A stretch of 64,000 nt of DNA. It comes from Alligator mississippiensis (taxonomy: Eukaryota; Chordata; Crocodylia; Alligatoridae). Numbering within the stretch: the stretch's first letter is position 1; every line of letters begins with the position of its first letter. The notes below the pieces were generated by a model. It was not told the DNA's origin, made no database searches, and saw nothing but the letters and a program-made list of their open reading frames with translations. The stretch covers positions 218,023,978-218,087,977 of the forward strand of contig NC_081828.1 of assembly GCF_030867095.1 (NCBI RefSeq). The letters run 5' to 3'. Shown in pieces: positions 1-12,800 of this stretch. A program made the translations under genes and the position numbers.

Positions 1-1339
1 GCCTACATTTCTGGGCCCTCTGGCTCAGTCCCTACCCAATACAAAGCAGATCCTCACAAGCTATCCTGGCAAAATGATAGGTCTCATCATCCATGCTCCT
101 CGAGCCTCTCTTGCTTGGAGACCTTTCATCAAGATCTCAAATAGCCAGATCCTGAATCAGCCTCAGGTGAATTGTTTTGAGAAGGTGCTCACATAACTAC
201 CTGCATCTCATTTGGCTAAATCTCTAAAACTGCCTTTAAAACTATGAGTGCCATCCTCACAGGGAATAAAATAGTAGCAGACTTTCATATGATCATAGGA
301 AAGGGAGACTGGAAAGGACCTCACAAGGTCATCTAGTTTGCCCCCATCTTCCTCTCTGCCAGAGGCTGAAGCTTCTTGGGATCAGGTGCTAATAACCCAG
401 AGTTTGGAAGAGGGGGAGTAGTGCTTCAAAGGCTTTTGGTCAGGGCAATTGGTCAAGGCAGGGTTGCGTCCTTGCCCCTTCATTTTCCTAGTCATGAAAC
501 TAGAGGTCTGAGAGAGATGCAGAGCATGAAACTTAGCACCATGCACCTGGCAAGCATCCCATTAGGTACAGTAAAGCCAGCAGAGAAAAGTCAGGGGTGG
601 AGGCGCCATTCTGCAGGTTTACATCAAGTTTCTTCCTCCTTTTGAATTCAGTTAAGGCTCTTTGAAGGGTGCCTCCCTTCATACAGGCCTTCCAGTTGGC
701 TTTTTAAAACTCCAGCCTTTTGCAACCACTTGTTTTCAATGCAGTAGAAAACAGCCAGCATTTTACCTCCTTTCAGCCACAAAGGGAAAAAGCATTGAAG
801 TTCAGATCACAGCGACTGAACAATTATCCTCCGGATAGTCATTTGCTTGTGCCGAGATTGCTCCTACCATGCAACTGGAGCAGCTCTGGTCTGAGAGCTA
901 GCTAGGTTCAGCCTCGAACTGGGGTGAAATCAAGTCCTTGGTCTTGTACATCACTACCAGTAATACCAGCTCGAGGCCAGTTTATGCCCTCAGTGGTGCA
1001 GGTACAGCCTCCTTTGCAAGCAACATATTTCCACAGCTGTACCGGATTTGGAGAGGAGGGTTGATGATGCTTCTTTCTAATGATCAGAAGAATTGCACCT
1101 TATTTCTGTTTTGAGCCTAGGAAGAAACACTGGGCCATCAGTAGTACACTTTTAAAAGAATCCCATTTCTACCAGGAAGCATTCAATCGAAGAAGAGTCA
1201 AAATAAAATTTAGAGAAACAAATCAATAAGACCAAGACCTGGCCAGTGTGGTACCCCACACCTGGTCCTTTCATACCATGTAATCATTGCCCACTCCACT
1301 GAAGTAAGGACAGAAACTAAGCCAGACACAGGCAAGCTT
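1..1339. other. Downstream flank of CDC25A, no gene seen
   Basis: I see no splice-flanked coding exon on either strand here. The open frames are short and show no recognisable domain. The only repeat I recognise is a CR1 scrap near 285-345. Confidence 0.6.
285..345 (-). repeat. CR1 LINE 3'-end fragment
   Basis: Read on the plus strand, it carries the reverse complement of the CR1 tail: a 'gatcatagga' stretch, then 'ggaaaggacctcacaaggtc' and 'atctagtttgcccc'. It is diverged and short, so probably an old truncated insertion. Confidence 0.5.
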
Positions 1340-3840
1340 GTGTTTTAGGTACTTTATTCCCCAAGCCTGCAGTAGTCTAGTAGATGCAGACTGTATTAAT
1401 ACAGACCCTGTTTAGGAACACACACATCTTACAGCCTCCCCTCTCATCCCCACAGGAAACTCTCAAACACACAATACAGGCAAAAGAACAAGGTCAGGTA
1501 TTGAACAAAGCTTTGCACTCCCATCCACAACAAGATCACATACAAGTCTCACCTTTTAAAGCAAGCACTGTGGCTAACGCGGTGCAGCAGCGTTAGACGC
1601 TGACACCAAACACACAGTTTCCTGAATACCAGGAAGTCTGGGGTACCGGAGAGAAGATATTCTTAGTACAGCTTCCTACGGTGGTTTTGTACGACACTGC
1701 AGAAGGACCTCTTTCACACAGGTAACATCCGTCACTAACATATTCAGCGAAGTCTTCCCATTCTGCCTCTTTCTTTTTTTTTTTTTTGCACGTGGCTTAC
1801 AAATGAACCATTATGCACAAACGCTCTGTAGTCACTGGGTCACACCATAGGAGTGTGTGGGTCAGACATGCTACAGGCCCACATTACGTGGCTGGCCTTG
1901 TACACGTACCAGTGACCCATGTTCAGTATAACCGATCTTCTATCGGAGGCAATGTCCATCAGTTGGACTGCTGGCTGCATTTCAGAACAGCTCTCTCCTT
2001 CCCACATTTAACATTGACACATGATCATTCAAACAGTTTAGACTTCAAGTCATTTTGCCAGCAGGCTTCTACTGGAAATTCCCAAGAACCACCTCCAGGC
2101 AAGAACACAGGATGCAAATCATCTCCCAACTGTTTGATTATAAGGCTGGTAATTGACAACATTGATTTAACATTTCTTAATCTACCCAGAAGAGATTTAA
2201 TTTAAAAAAAAGTTAAGAGAATCAGGTTAAAAAATTCCTGTTTTTGAAACCTGAAGGAATAAAATCTGAACAGCAGCGTTTAAAACCAAGATAAAACAAG
2301 ACAACATAAAACCTCCCCATCCCAACACTGATACCACACTGACCTGGGTTGTACAAATCATGCCATCTGAACACTTGGAGCCTTCTGTTAAAGTGATACC
2401 GGGGGGCTTTAAGAACTTACGGAAACTAAGTCTGCTCTGAGACAGCCTTCCCAAAAACAGAGCCAGCTTCATTGGCAAGATGCTAGCATGTGAAGAAGTA
2501 AAGCCACTGCCAAGCCAGGCATATTTTGATCTCTCTCTATATTCAAAAAGAAAAGCAAATCTGTTTAGTTGCTAAACTGCTTTGGCATTCGCTAGGCATA
2601 ACTTTTGCACAAAGGGCCAGGGCTGAATCTGTTCTGGCCGCTGCTCTAGCTAGTCAAGCCAAATGATTGCCAGGTCCTAGGACTGCTTATTTCACAGGAC
2701 AGCAAAGCCGGCCTCAGAAAGGCCTCTCTTTTACAAGTGTTAGCTGGGCCTCCTGATGCCGACAGCTTGTTGGCTGCAGCTGTGCAACAGACAAGCCAGA
2801 AGGACAAACACCTGAAGTGAAATCCCCAGCTGTAAGAGCTGTTTTAAAACAGTTTCACAGTTGAAAGCAGCTCACGTTTGGCAGAAATAAGCCAAATCAG
2901 CTTGCTAAGGATGGAATGAGTGTCATAGCTCATAGCCAGGTTCCCACCTTGAAGTACACAGCGGTAATGTCCAGACCTAAAGAAGGCAACAGCATGCTGT
3001 GCCCATGCTGCTGCTAGAATTGGCAGCATTCATCCAGCTTTCCACCTGGCCTTAATATACTTGAACTTCCAGCGATTCTGTCCCCTCTGAAAGAGGGCTT
3101 TGATCACGCAGCTATGGAGAAGTTCTCAAAGCTAATATAAAATAAAGCAACCAGGATCACAGAATAAAGTTAGGGACCACAATAAAGCAGCTTCCTTTCA
3201 GATTGTCCTTGACAGGCTTCTCATAGTGTTGCCTTTTAGTTTTGTGAAAAAGGCTAGTGGGAAGCACTGTTCCTCATTCTGCTTTACCACTGCATGGTTA
3301 CACTGCCACTAAAAGAGTCAGAACTGTAGCCGAGAGGAAAGCCTGAAAAGCCCTGCCAGTAAGTCACCACTTATCAGAAAACAGAGGCCTCAATACAGTC
3401 CAGATGACTCGACAGCAGTGGTATAGCTTCATTTGACTGTACTTAAATAAAAACACGGCATAATTTTAAAAATAGGGATTAAAATGCTCTCATTAACACT
3501 TATACTGCATGGGTCAGCTCAAGCCACCCAAAGGAGCAGGCTACTGGGCAGATCTTCCTTTTCATGGTAGTCATAAGAGAAGCTGTGTCTATGAAAGAGA
3601 GAGAGAGACATTCAGGAGAGTCAGCTTTGCAGTCAGCATACAGCCGACAGGGTTCAGACCTGCAGCCTGGTGAATGCAGGAGTTGCACATTGTTTCTCTT
3701 CTCACTTGCAGCAACTGAGACAAGGACGGGAAGATGTGCACAAAGTGAGCTGGTACATGGAATCACGACCAAGGAACGGATACACCTTTCTTCCCTCCAA
3801 GTCCCCATGTAACGGACAGTATCTGCATGCCCAACAGCCC
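1340..3840 (-). other. CDC25A: Probable CDC25A 3' untranslated region
   Basis: This is the stretch between the CDC25A stop codon (3841-3843 on the minus strand) and the first good minus-strand AATAAA hexamer. It has no coding exon and is A/T-richer than the exons. A poly-T run near 1775-1790 reads as poly-A in the transcript. The extent is inferred from the poly(A) hexamer alone. Confidence 0.5.
1353..1358 (-). terminator. CDC25A: Candidate CDC25A polyadenylation signal
   Basis: TTTATT on the plus strand reads AATAAA on the minus strand. It is about 2.5 kb past the CDC25A stop codon and is the clearest canonical hexamer I noticed on that strand in this flank. Confidence 0.5.
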
Positions 3841-6800
3841 TCACAGTTTCTTCAGGCGGCTGTACAGTTCCCTTTTGCTCTTCTCACCAGCCCACGTTCT
3901 GCTTTTTATGCGGAACCTTTTCAAGTCTTCCTTGAAGTCTTCGTGGTGCATGGGGCGGTAGCTCTGGGGCTCACAGTAGCTCTGGGAAAAGATGACAAGT
4001 AGGTTTCACTTTTAACAACCCAGTTTCAAGTGTACAAGGGACATTCCCTTCCTCATGCTGTCAGACCCTTTGTTTCAAGCAGAAGAACCCACTAGCACTC
4101 ATTACCCACTGCTTCCGTCACCAAGATAAGAAGAGATTGGTCCTGAACTGCCATTTCATTGCTGCTTAGGTTGGTTTAAATACAACCTTCACAATTAACA
4201 CTTCACTCAGCTTCTTTTGGGGGAGTTCTCAAGCAGAGCTCTCTCAAAGCAGTGATGAGAACCTTTCATTTACATGGCTTTCATCCCAAGGCCCCCCAAA
4301 GACTTCAGAGCCACAAATGAAGCCACACACAGTTATGCTGCACAGCTTTTTAGGAAAGGAACACACACAAAGAGATGCAATTTCAGTTACTACAGCTGAA
4401 AGTAGGTAGGGCACCACTCTTGAAGTTAACGTAAGAAAAAAAGCCTGGTTCTCTCTGAAGCACAGCAGACTGAAAGGTGCTAAATTTATGTAAAACTCAA
4501 TGCTTCAGTCTTGCCTATGCTGGAAGGAGCTAGAGAGCTAGCTGAAGAAATGAAGTACAGCAAGAGTACTAAGGAAACGGAACATGCTGAATACAAGCGG
4601 TAATTTTCATTCATACTTTAGCAAAGAAGGGCTGTCACTTCAATTAAGGACAAAGAATTTCCAGTACAGATTGTTTTAGAAATGTCTGGGTGTCCCCCAA
4701 GGGGAGAAAACCTATGAAAGACTTTGGTTTTCTTTCATCATACAGAAGATGAAAAACTCTGGTCTCAACAGTGCTCTGAGAGTCCAGGGACTACAAAAGG
4801 GCAGAAGCCCAATTCTATATCTCCCGAGAGAAGCGAGCAAGCAACAGAATGCCAACAGTACTGCAGCTGAGACTTGCGCCGCTTCCAGTGCCTCATCTGT
4901 AAGTCACCTGTAGCTCTTAATCCACATTACCATGACAGTGGACTACTTGTGCATTAATGCATTTTTGCTACTGCACATTAAGCTTAGTACCTCTAATATG
5001 AGGTACAACATAAAATGTGCATTAGGCTGCCCTAATGCGCAGTAGCAAGTGTGCATGCCTTTTTAGTGATGCTAATGCACAGTAGCCCATTTCTAATGTG
5101 TATTAGCACTGTTTTTGATGTGATGTGTTAGTGCACAGTAGAATAGGCCACTGCCCATTGAAGTGCACGTGTAGACATGCCCAGTGAAACCACTATGCAC
5201 AGTACAAGGTTCTCTTCTGTTCTGGAGAAGAGCAAAACCAGTAGTTGAACTGAGTTTGGAGCGGGAGGAATTTGTTCAGTGTTATCCTGACAGTACGAAT
5301 GAAAACAGAAGGGACGTTAAACACTCCTTACCTGGTATCTTAAGAAGAAGTCCTTGTAGCCGCCTTTGAGGACATACAGCTCTGGGTAATGCAGGTGGGG
5401 GTACTCGTTACCTAGTCTGTCTCTCTCTCTCACAAACCGGCACCTGAAACAGTGAATTCGGAGAAAAAGTTATGCACCCTGTCAACCTTAAGGTTATTTT
5501 TGTGCAAACTGTTCTTAACCTGTACTTCCCATTCTTCAGAGAAATGCAGCCAGCACAGGGGTCAGCCACCTGCAGCTAGGCATACATACAGCACAATGAG
5601 ATTTTGGTAACTAGCTCCGTGTCAAGTGACAGACAACTGGCACTGCTCTAAGTTGCCCAGGTGGCAGACAGGTCACTATCTCACATGGAGTTTTGTTTCC
5701 AAAGGCAACCAGAAGTGATCATCACACAGTTACTAAGTGGGTTGCAATCCCAGCATACACTCACATTCGAGGACCCCGTTCTGAGGAGAACTCGCAGTGA
5801 AAGACGATTATGACTCGTTTGTTGTCTGAAGGCGGGATGGGCTTCTTCAGCAGGAATTCCTCCACGTCCTCTTCCATGTGGAGGTTTACAGCACCCTGGG
5901 AACAGAGCCACAGCTGAACAGGTAGGGCCAGTTGGGTGGGGCTGCATCAACTCCCTCATGCCCTTATTTCCAAACTGAGCACAGCGGTTCTTCCATGCCA
6001 TGCAAACCAGCTGCACAGCACCCGCAACCCTGGGTCAGCAGGTGCATTCTTCAGCAGTCGCTTGAGAGGCCGCATGAAGTGGTAACAGGCTTTAGCCTTC
6101 CCTCTCAGCACCCAAGGTTTGGTCAACTGCTGCTTTTAGATCTAGCAAGTTTACTCGAGCAGCACTGTTCAGCACAAGTGCTCACGATACAGAACCAACC
6201 TAAGTGTAAGGCCATTTCTCCCAGATAGAATTATTATTGTGCGGAGATCGTTTGGAGTCTAAACATTTAAATGACCCTAGGCACATTAGCTATCCTAACC
6301 TCCTGATGCTTCTCTAGAGAATGGAGTCATGGCCAGTCCTGTTCACACCCACTATTATGCCAACTCTCCCTACCAAGAAGGGTTGGATGTTTGTCCTTTG
6401 GGGGTAAGCCAACCCCGTAAGTCACGAGGCCTTGCTCACGTGTCTTGGTGAGTCTGTTCAGCACATGAACAATGCAGTTCCAATCCTGTCTGGTGGCTCT
6501 GGCCTGACCACCATGCAGTTAGTCGGATACCAAATCCTGATTCACAAGAGGGAGCAAGAGCCAACCAGGCTTTGGATTTGCTCTTAAGCAGTGAATAAGC
6601 AAGCATCTTGGACGCTTTCCAGTGCTTGCCAATTCAGCCAAAATGGCAGCTGTGCTTCAGACAACTGTACATTCTGCTTGCAGGCTCACTGTACCTTGAT
6701 ATGGCCTCCTTCATATTCATATGGGTATCGGCAGTCAATTATCACACATTCCTTAATGAAGCTTGCAAATGTCCCTGTCAGCACAGACACAATCTACAGA

Positions 6801-9800
6801 GAAACAAGATTTCAGGGAGTGTTAGAAGCTATATTAGTACGCTTGATAGTACGCAGCAAGTCCTTATTGCCCCTAGGATACGTACCATTTCTGAGTCAAT
6901 ATATTTTAAGTCCTGATGCTTTCCATCTACAGTATGGAAGAGGTAACTCTGAAACACACAAAAAAACCTGGCTTAGATATGAGAAATGGAATTCCTTATA
7001 GAATCAGAAAATTAGGGTTGGAAGGGACCTCAAAGTCATCTAGTCCAACCCCTCTGCTCAAAGCAGAACCATCCCCAACTAGATCATCCCAGCCAGGGCT
7101 TTGTCAAACCAGACCTTAAAAACCTCAAAGGATGGAGACTCCACCACCTCTCTGGGTAACCTGTTCCAGTGTTTTACCACCCTCCTCAGGAGAAAGTTTT
7201 TCCTAATATCCCACCCTTAACCTCTCTTGCTGCAGCTTGAGCCCATTGCTCCTTGTTCTGTCATCTGCCCCCACTGAGAACAGCCCAGCTTCATCCTCTT
7301 TGGAACCGGAGATTTATGCCAGAGATATAAGGCTTACAGTAGCCAGTTATTAGTTTATAGCGCACAAAAAGCTTAATTAGACATTTTGCAGGTCAGGAAA
7401 AGGACATGCCCTGACAACTTCACTGTCTCAAGAGAGAAGGAAAAAAAAAAATGGACGCAACTTAGTTAACAGAGAAGAGGAGTAAAGAACTTAAATACTC
7501 TCTCAAAGTTACCTCTCAGGAGAACTTGATTATTAAAGCATTTACAGAGCATTCAGACCTGCACTGTTGGAGCAGGGGAGAACATAACTTGGATGGGTCA
7601 GAAACACTCATGCACAAGAAAAGACGAAGTCACTTGAATCACCTTGGAGAAATCGCCAATGAGGTCTCTCTGGTCACTGTCCAGAATGCTCTCAATCTCC
7701 GCCGAGGAAGATGACTGCCTCCGGACTAGTGCCAGACTCTGGAGGCACAAGAACACTATTACTACCAAAACAGAGGCAATCTCCTGTAACCTTTTTACCC
7801 AGAGAACTGCTACACTTGACCCAGAGTAAAACAAACAAAAAACCCAAACCCTAGTGATGTATTGGCACCCCAGTGTCCTGACCTGTTGCCCCTCACCTAT
7901 TTCAAATGGGATGTCAAGACAAAACTTACTTATATCCCTAAAAAAACCCAAAAAAACCAACTAACCCAACCAGAGCAGCCCCTTAAGTCATGCACTGAAA
8001 TACTGCAGTCTGTTAAATGGCCAGTTACCTACCTAGAAGACCACTGTTCTGTTGAACATCCTTAAGAATGGGATGTCTACACTTGCAGAATAAAACGATT
8101 AGACAAGGATTGTTAATGCTAGATGTTAAGCCACCAACCATTGCTTCTTCAGAAGGTATTGCGGGAATGTTTCTTCTCTTTTTGCTCTTTCCTAGGGAAG
8201 TGTCTTCTTGGCATCTTTCCATTCTTTTCACAGCAGTCCTAGCCACACCGTTGGACAGAGATGGAGATCCAAACAGCCTGCACCGCTTCCTCTGGAACAC
8301 AGGCAGAGAACAGAGACTATAAGACCCCTAGCCAGGAAGGTTGAGATCAGGAACTAAGTGAGCCTGAAGAACCTGAAGACTTCTGCATTAACTAAGAGTC
8401 AGCAAGAACATGAATGGATACTGGATAGTCCCAGGGAAACACGTGCTGCAGCATTTAGTGCCAGCCAGATAACTAAATCCAGTACAGAAAGCAGTACACT
8501 TCCTAGCCATGCACTGCATGAAACCTGGGTCCAAAAGCCTCAGTCTGCTGAATTTGGGACACTGCATGCTGCTTAAAAGCAAATCCACTGGAAGTCTGAG
8601 GGGTTCAGTTGAGGGTTTAAGGGGAAATCCAGATTTTTTAATGCAAAGACTGGCTGAGTGCATTACAGGTATCTGTATGCAGACTGGGTGGAGCGGATGC
8701 CTATACACAATTCATGGCAAGTCAGTTGATAGAGGAGCCAAGCTTTAGGCATTTCTCTTATGGATATATGGTTAAACCCCCAAGACACTGCCCTACTATT
8801 TGACAGGCTACATAGACAGGATCGTCTAATTATTAAAAAGTTTGCCAATTTTTAAAAAGGCAATTATACTATGATCTCAAAAGCTAACTGTCCCAAAGAA
8901 AGGAGCAAAAACTCTGTTTGGAAGCCAGATGTGCACAATGGGTAAATTTGCCTACAAGGCCTATTATAGCTGTTAAGGCGCTGTTACTTCAATTACGGAA
9001 GCTTAATGGCCCTTGAAAGGTCCGACAGCCATCATGGGAGGGATGGAATGCTTACCTGGTTATCTGCTTTCTTCATGACCAGTGGAGCAGTCCAAAGGCT
9101 TGCTACATCAGAGGGCACCTCCTCATTGTTCTGAGGAAAGAGACGCTATTTCAGATCTACTTTATCAGAGTCAGCGGCCATGCAACACATCAAGGGTTTC
9201 TACACAGCTCATGCAGTCATTCTAATTGAATTCAATTGGAGGGCAGCTTTGGGACTCCTCCCTGCCCTCCCACTGCAGAAGGGAAATACCATTTAACTGA
9301 ATTCCTTGCCTAGCAGGAAGTCTGGTCTAATGGAGACCAGGCTGCTAAACACAGGAGCTTAAAAGCTATTGCATCAGTTATTCGATTTGTTCAATAAAAA
9401 TGTATTTATGATTCAGAGGTTACTCTGTGCCTTTAATAGTCTAGTGGATTCAAGAAGCAACAGCTTCTCACTAAGCAGGGGGTGTCAAAACATGCATACA
9501 GCCTGCAGGCTGGATCAAGCATGCCAGGCCCCTGAGAACTGTGGGGCATGGTCAGGGGGAGTGGAGTGGCCTGCTACAGAATCCAGGGCTCTAGGGCCCC
9601 CGTGCACGTGGCAATTGATAGCAAGAGGGTGACCGAGGGCCGTTACAGTCCAGGTTGCCCTCCAATTGCTTCACACTGGAGGAACTGGAGCTGTTGTCAG
9701 CGTGTGCCCAGTGCCAGAGCTGCTGCCACAACATAGGACATGTGGTGATGGCTCTAGTACGAGGCATGTCACAGGAGCCTGAACTGCTGATATGTGCCCG

Positions 9801-12800
9801 ACGCCTGATCAGATCTGGCACTGGCAGCTCTAGGCCTGCAAGGAGCACGGCAGTTTGGATCCAGGACAGGGAAAAGGTGAGTTTGACATCCCTAATCTAA
9901 ACTCGTTGCTGAGGAACAGAAGTCCTGACAGTTCTGGGCTTACCAGCCATGACTCCATCCTTCTAAAGTCTGGCTTCTAAATTAAATATCCCACTTGCAT
10001 CAGCTGCTTTCTTTCCCCTCGTAACTGAAGACACTTTAGGTATCAGGAAAGGAGCAGGAACCATATCTGCTTAATTTAACTGCTCTTGTCTGCTGGAGAG
10101 GAGCAGAAGTGAAAGACATCAACAGTCTATGCTTAAAAGCAGCAGCATAAGCTTTCTATAATTCTACGGAAGGCAGGAGATGGGAAAACATTATGTCACT
10201 AGGTCTTCTCTCAGGATGGTCTCCAATGCCCAGCTTTGTACAGCTCTGCAAATCTTTCATCAGAAGCTAAAGCAGATCCAATTACACTAGTCCACTACGA
10301 GTAAATATATCCACGAACTGAGTGCATAACAGGCCAATGTCCTGAGAGGGCTCAACTAGAATTTACACTGCCATTTTCTTTAGGAAGCTGAATTAGAACA
10401 GTCTTTCCTCAGTGCATTATCAAGTACCTATAGAGTCACCACAATGAGGAAATTCAAACACTCACATACCTTTATGTCTTGCCCATCCAACATATCTAGG
10501 AATCCATCATCAAGGTCTTCAGTTGAAGATGTTAGAGATGACTGGTGCAGAAAAGCAGGTCTACAGATTTGTAGGTCACCCACATGGACTTCATCAGCAG
10601 GAAACTGGAGTAAGAAAATTGAGTTATATTACTAGCAGAACTAACCCAGGGGTGGGCAATTATTTCAGCTAGAAGGCTGCATACCATCCGAGCAGGATCC
10701 GAGTTGTGCCTTTGCCCAAGGACATCTTTTCCGTCATCATAGGAACGAACACGCAGACAGCTACGGGAAGCTGGCCGGGTCGGCTTCTTAAACTCAAATG
10801 ACTCCTTAACGAAAGGGGGAGATAGACATTTCAAACCAAGGAAGTACAGCTGAGGGAAACCCTGCATGGAAACTGTTCTATAAAACATCCACCCTTCCCC
10901 TTCTGGGCTCTGCTGCCCAAAACATAGTCTAACCATTTTTTAATTCAGTGGAATTGGATTAACTTCTACAGCCCTGAGAATTCTCATATTCTCCTGTGCA
11001 AACTTCCCAGCAAGAATCTCTCCTGATCACTTAAAAGGAAGCCAGAACTGTGCACTAATTGCTAGGATAAGCCTGTCCCTGGGGTGGGAAGATGGGACAA
11101 ACCCCTGGTACATGGGGGAGAGGGTAAAGACTGATGCTTTTGCAGGGGGCTGGGCCCCTAGACTTGCATTGCCAGACTTTCCAGCCAGCAGTCCTATATT
11201 GAGTTGGACTCATTAGCCCAAAGGACAAGTTGCTTAGAGATTTAATTTATCCAATTTAATGAAAGTAGGGATGTAACAGTGTTAGTTAGCATTAGAAAAA
11301 AACAAACCAAAACAGCTTGGAGGTTTTTAAGATCCACTCAGTATGAAGACAATTAACTTGAATTCGTATCCTTAGTGAAGTTAACAGAAAAGAAACCCCA
11401 GAATAGCTTAGCTCCCATGGGTTGGATTTAAATGCCTTTAAAAAGAGGCACTCTATTTTAATGTATTAAAATAGAGGATTGTGCCAGGCCTAGCAGGAGT
11501 GAAAAAACAAAAACAAAACTTTACTCAGTAAACTTGAAACATGCCATACAAACTCAGTCATTATGCTGGACTAAATGCCTGCAGCTCTGACGCATGTTAG
11601 GCACTTAAATACCTTTGCAGTTAATTAAAAATTATATTAAATAAGTGGAAGCTTAGGTCTTTGTCTTTCTAGTAGTCAACAGCATAATGTTCGAGATTTC
11701 TAGAAGTTCACTTGAATATGACAGGTTTCACATTCTGCTCATGACAAGCCCTTGTCCCTGCACAAGAAGTTATTCCCAGGCCACCTCAAGTAAGCAGTTT
11801 CTGGTGACAGACCCCACACAACCTTACATTCAACAAGCAAAACTTACATTCTCTTTATTTTCATCTGGTTCCAGCAGCTCGAAGACATCACAATCCAAGG
11901 AATCAGAATGGCTCCTCTTCAGAGCAGGACTGGAACCCAAAAGCCTCTGCTGGAGTTGAAAGAGTAAATCCAGTTCAGCATCATGCAGATTTCATGCATC
12001 CGAGGGACTAACAAAACTGTCCAACTGGCACCCATTTGTGGACACAGCTGTTGTTCTTGGCCAGTCTGCTTGGAAGTACAGCCCACGAGGACTACAAGTT
12101 TCCCACACCCACTGCTTCAACTTGGTAACTGCATCTATATGAAGCCAGCGACAGATTGCATTGCATAACTCAAACAGCATTTCAAGCTTATAGCCTAACA
12201 TGTCGTTTCTATTTACAGAGGCTTAATTTTAAGGAAGTAGCATCATTCTCAGGCCCTCAAGACTGGCTTGATACCTACAGATTAAAGATAAGCAGGAAGG
12301 AACAGAAATTCTCAACACTGAAAACCCTTTGCCATGCCAACTTACCGGGAGGGAACGTATTCTTCTGACAGGCATTCGAAGGCTGCAATAAGAATAGAAA
12401 GTCAAATTTCAGCTTTAATCTGAAGAAAGATTAACGAATGGCAATAAACCTCAGATTTTCCACAGCAAAACTTAACTAAAATGGCACAAGTTAAAAAACA
12501 GAAAACTAAACTAAAAATTGTGAATTAAGACAGAAAGGTAAAAGTTAAACTCACTTAAATCTGCCAGATTCTAGAAGTGTTTTCTCAAAGCTGGGGGAGG
12601 AAAAAAAAAGAGTGGAAGAGAAAATCAGATGGCATTAGCTGCGAGGCAGTCAAAAGACATTATGCTAGTTGACTACCAATTCATAAACCAACCCAGGCTG
12701 TTTAAAGCAATTCAAGTACTTCAAGCCAGGTCAGGCTACTACCCTTCCCCAAATTATAATCCTCTGCACCTTAAACACACCAGACACCATGCTCTGTGTT

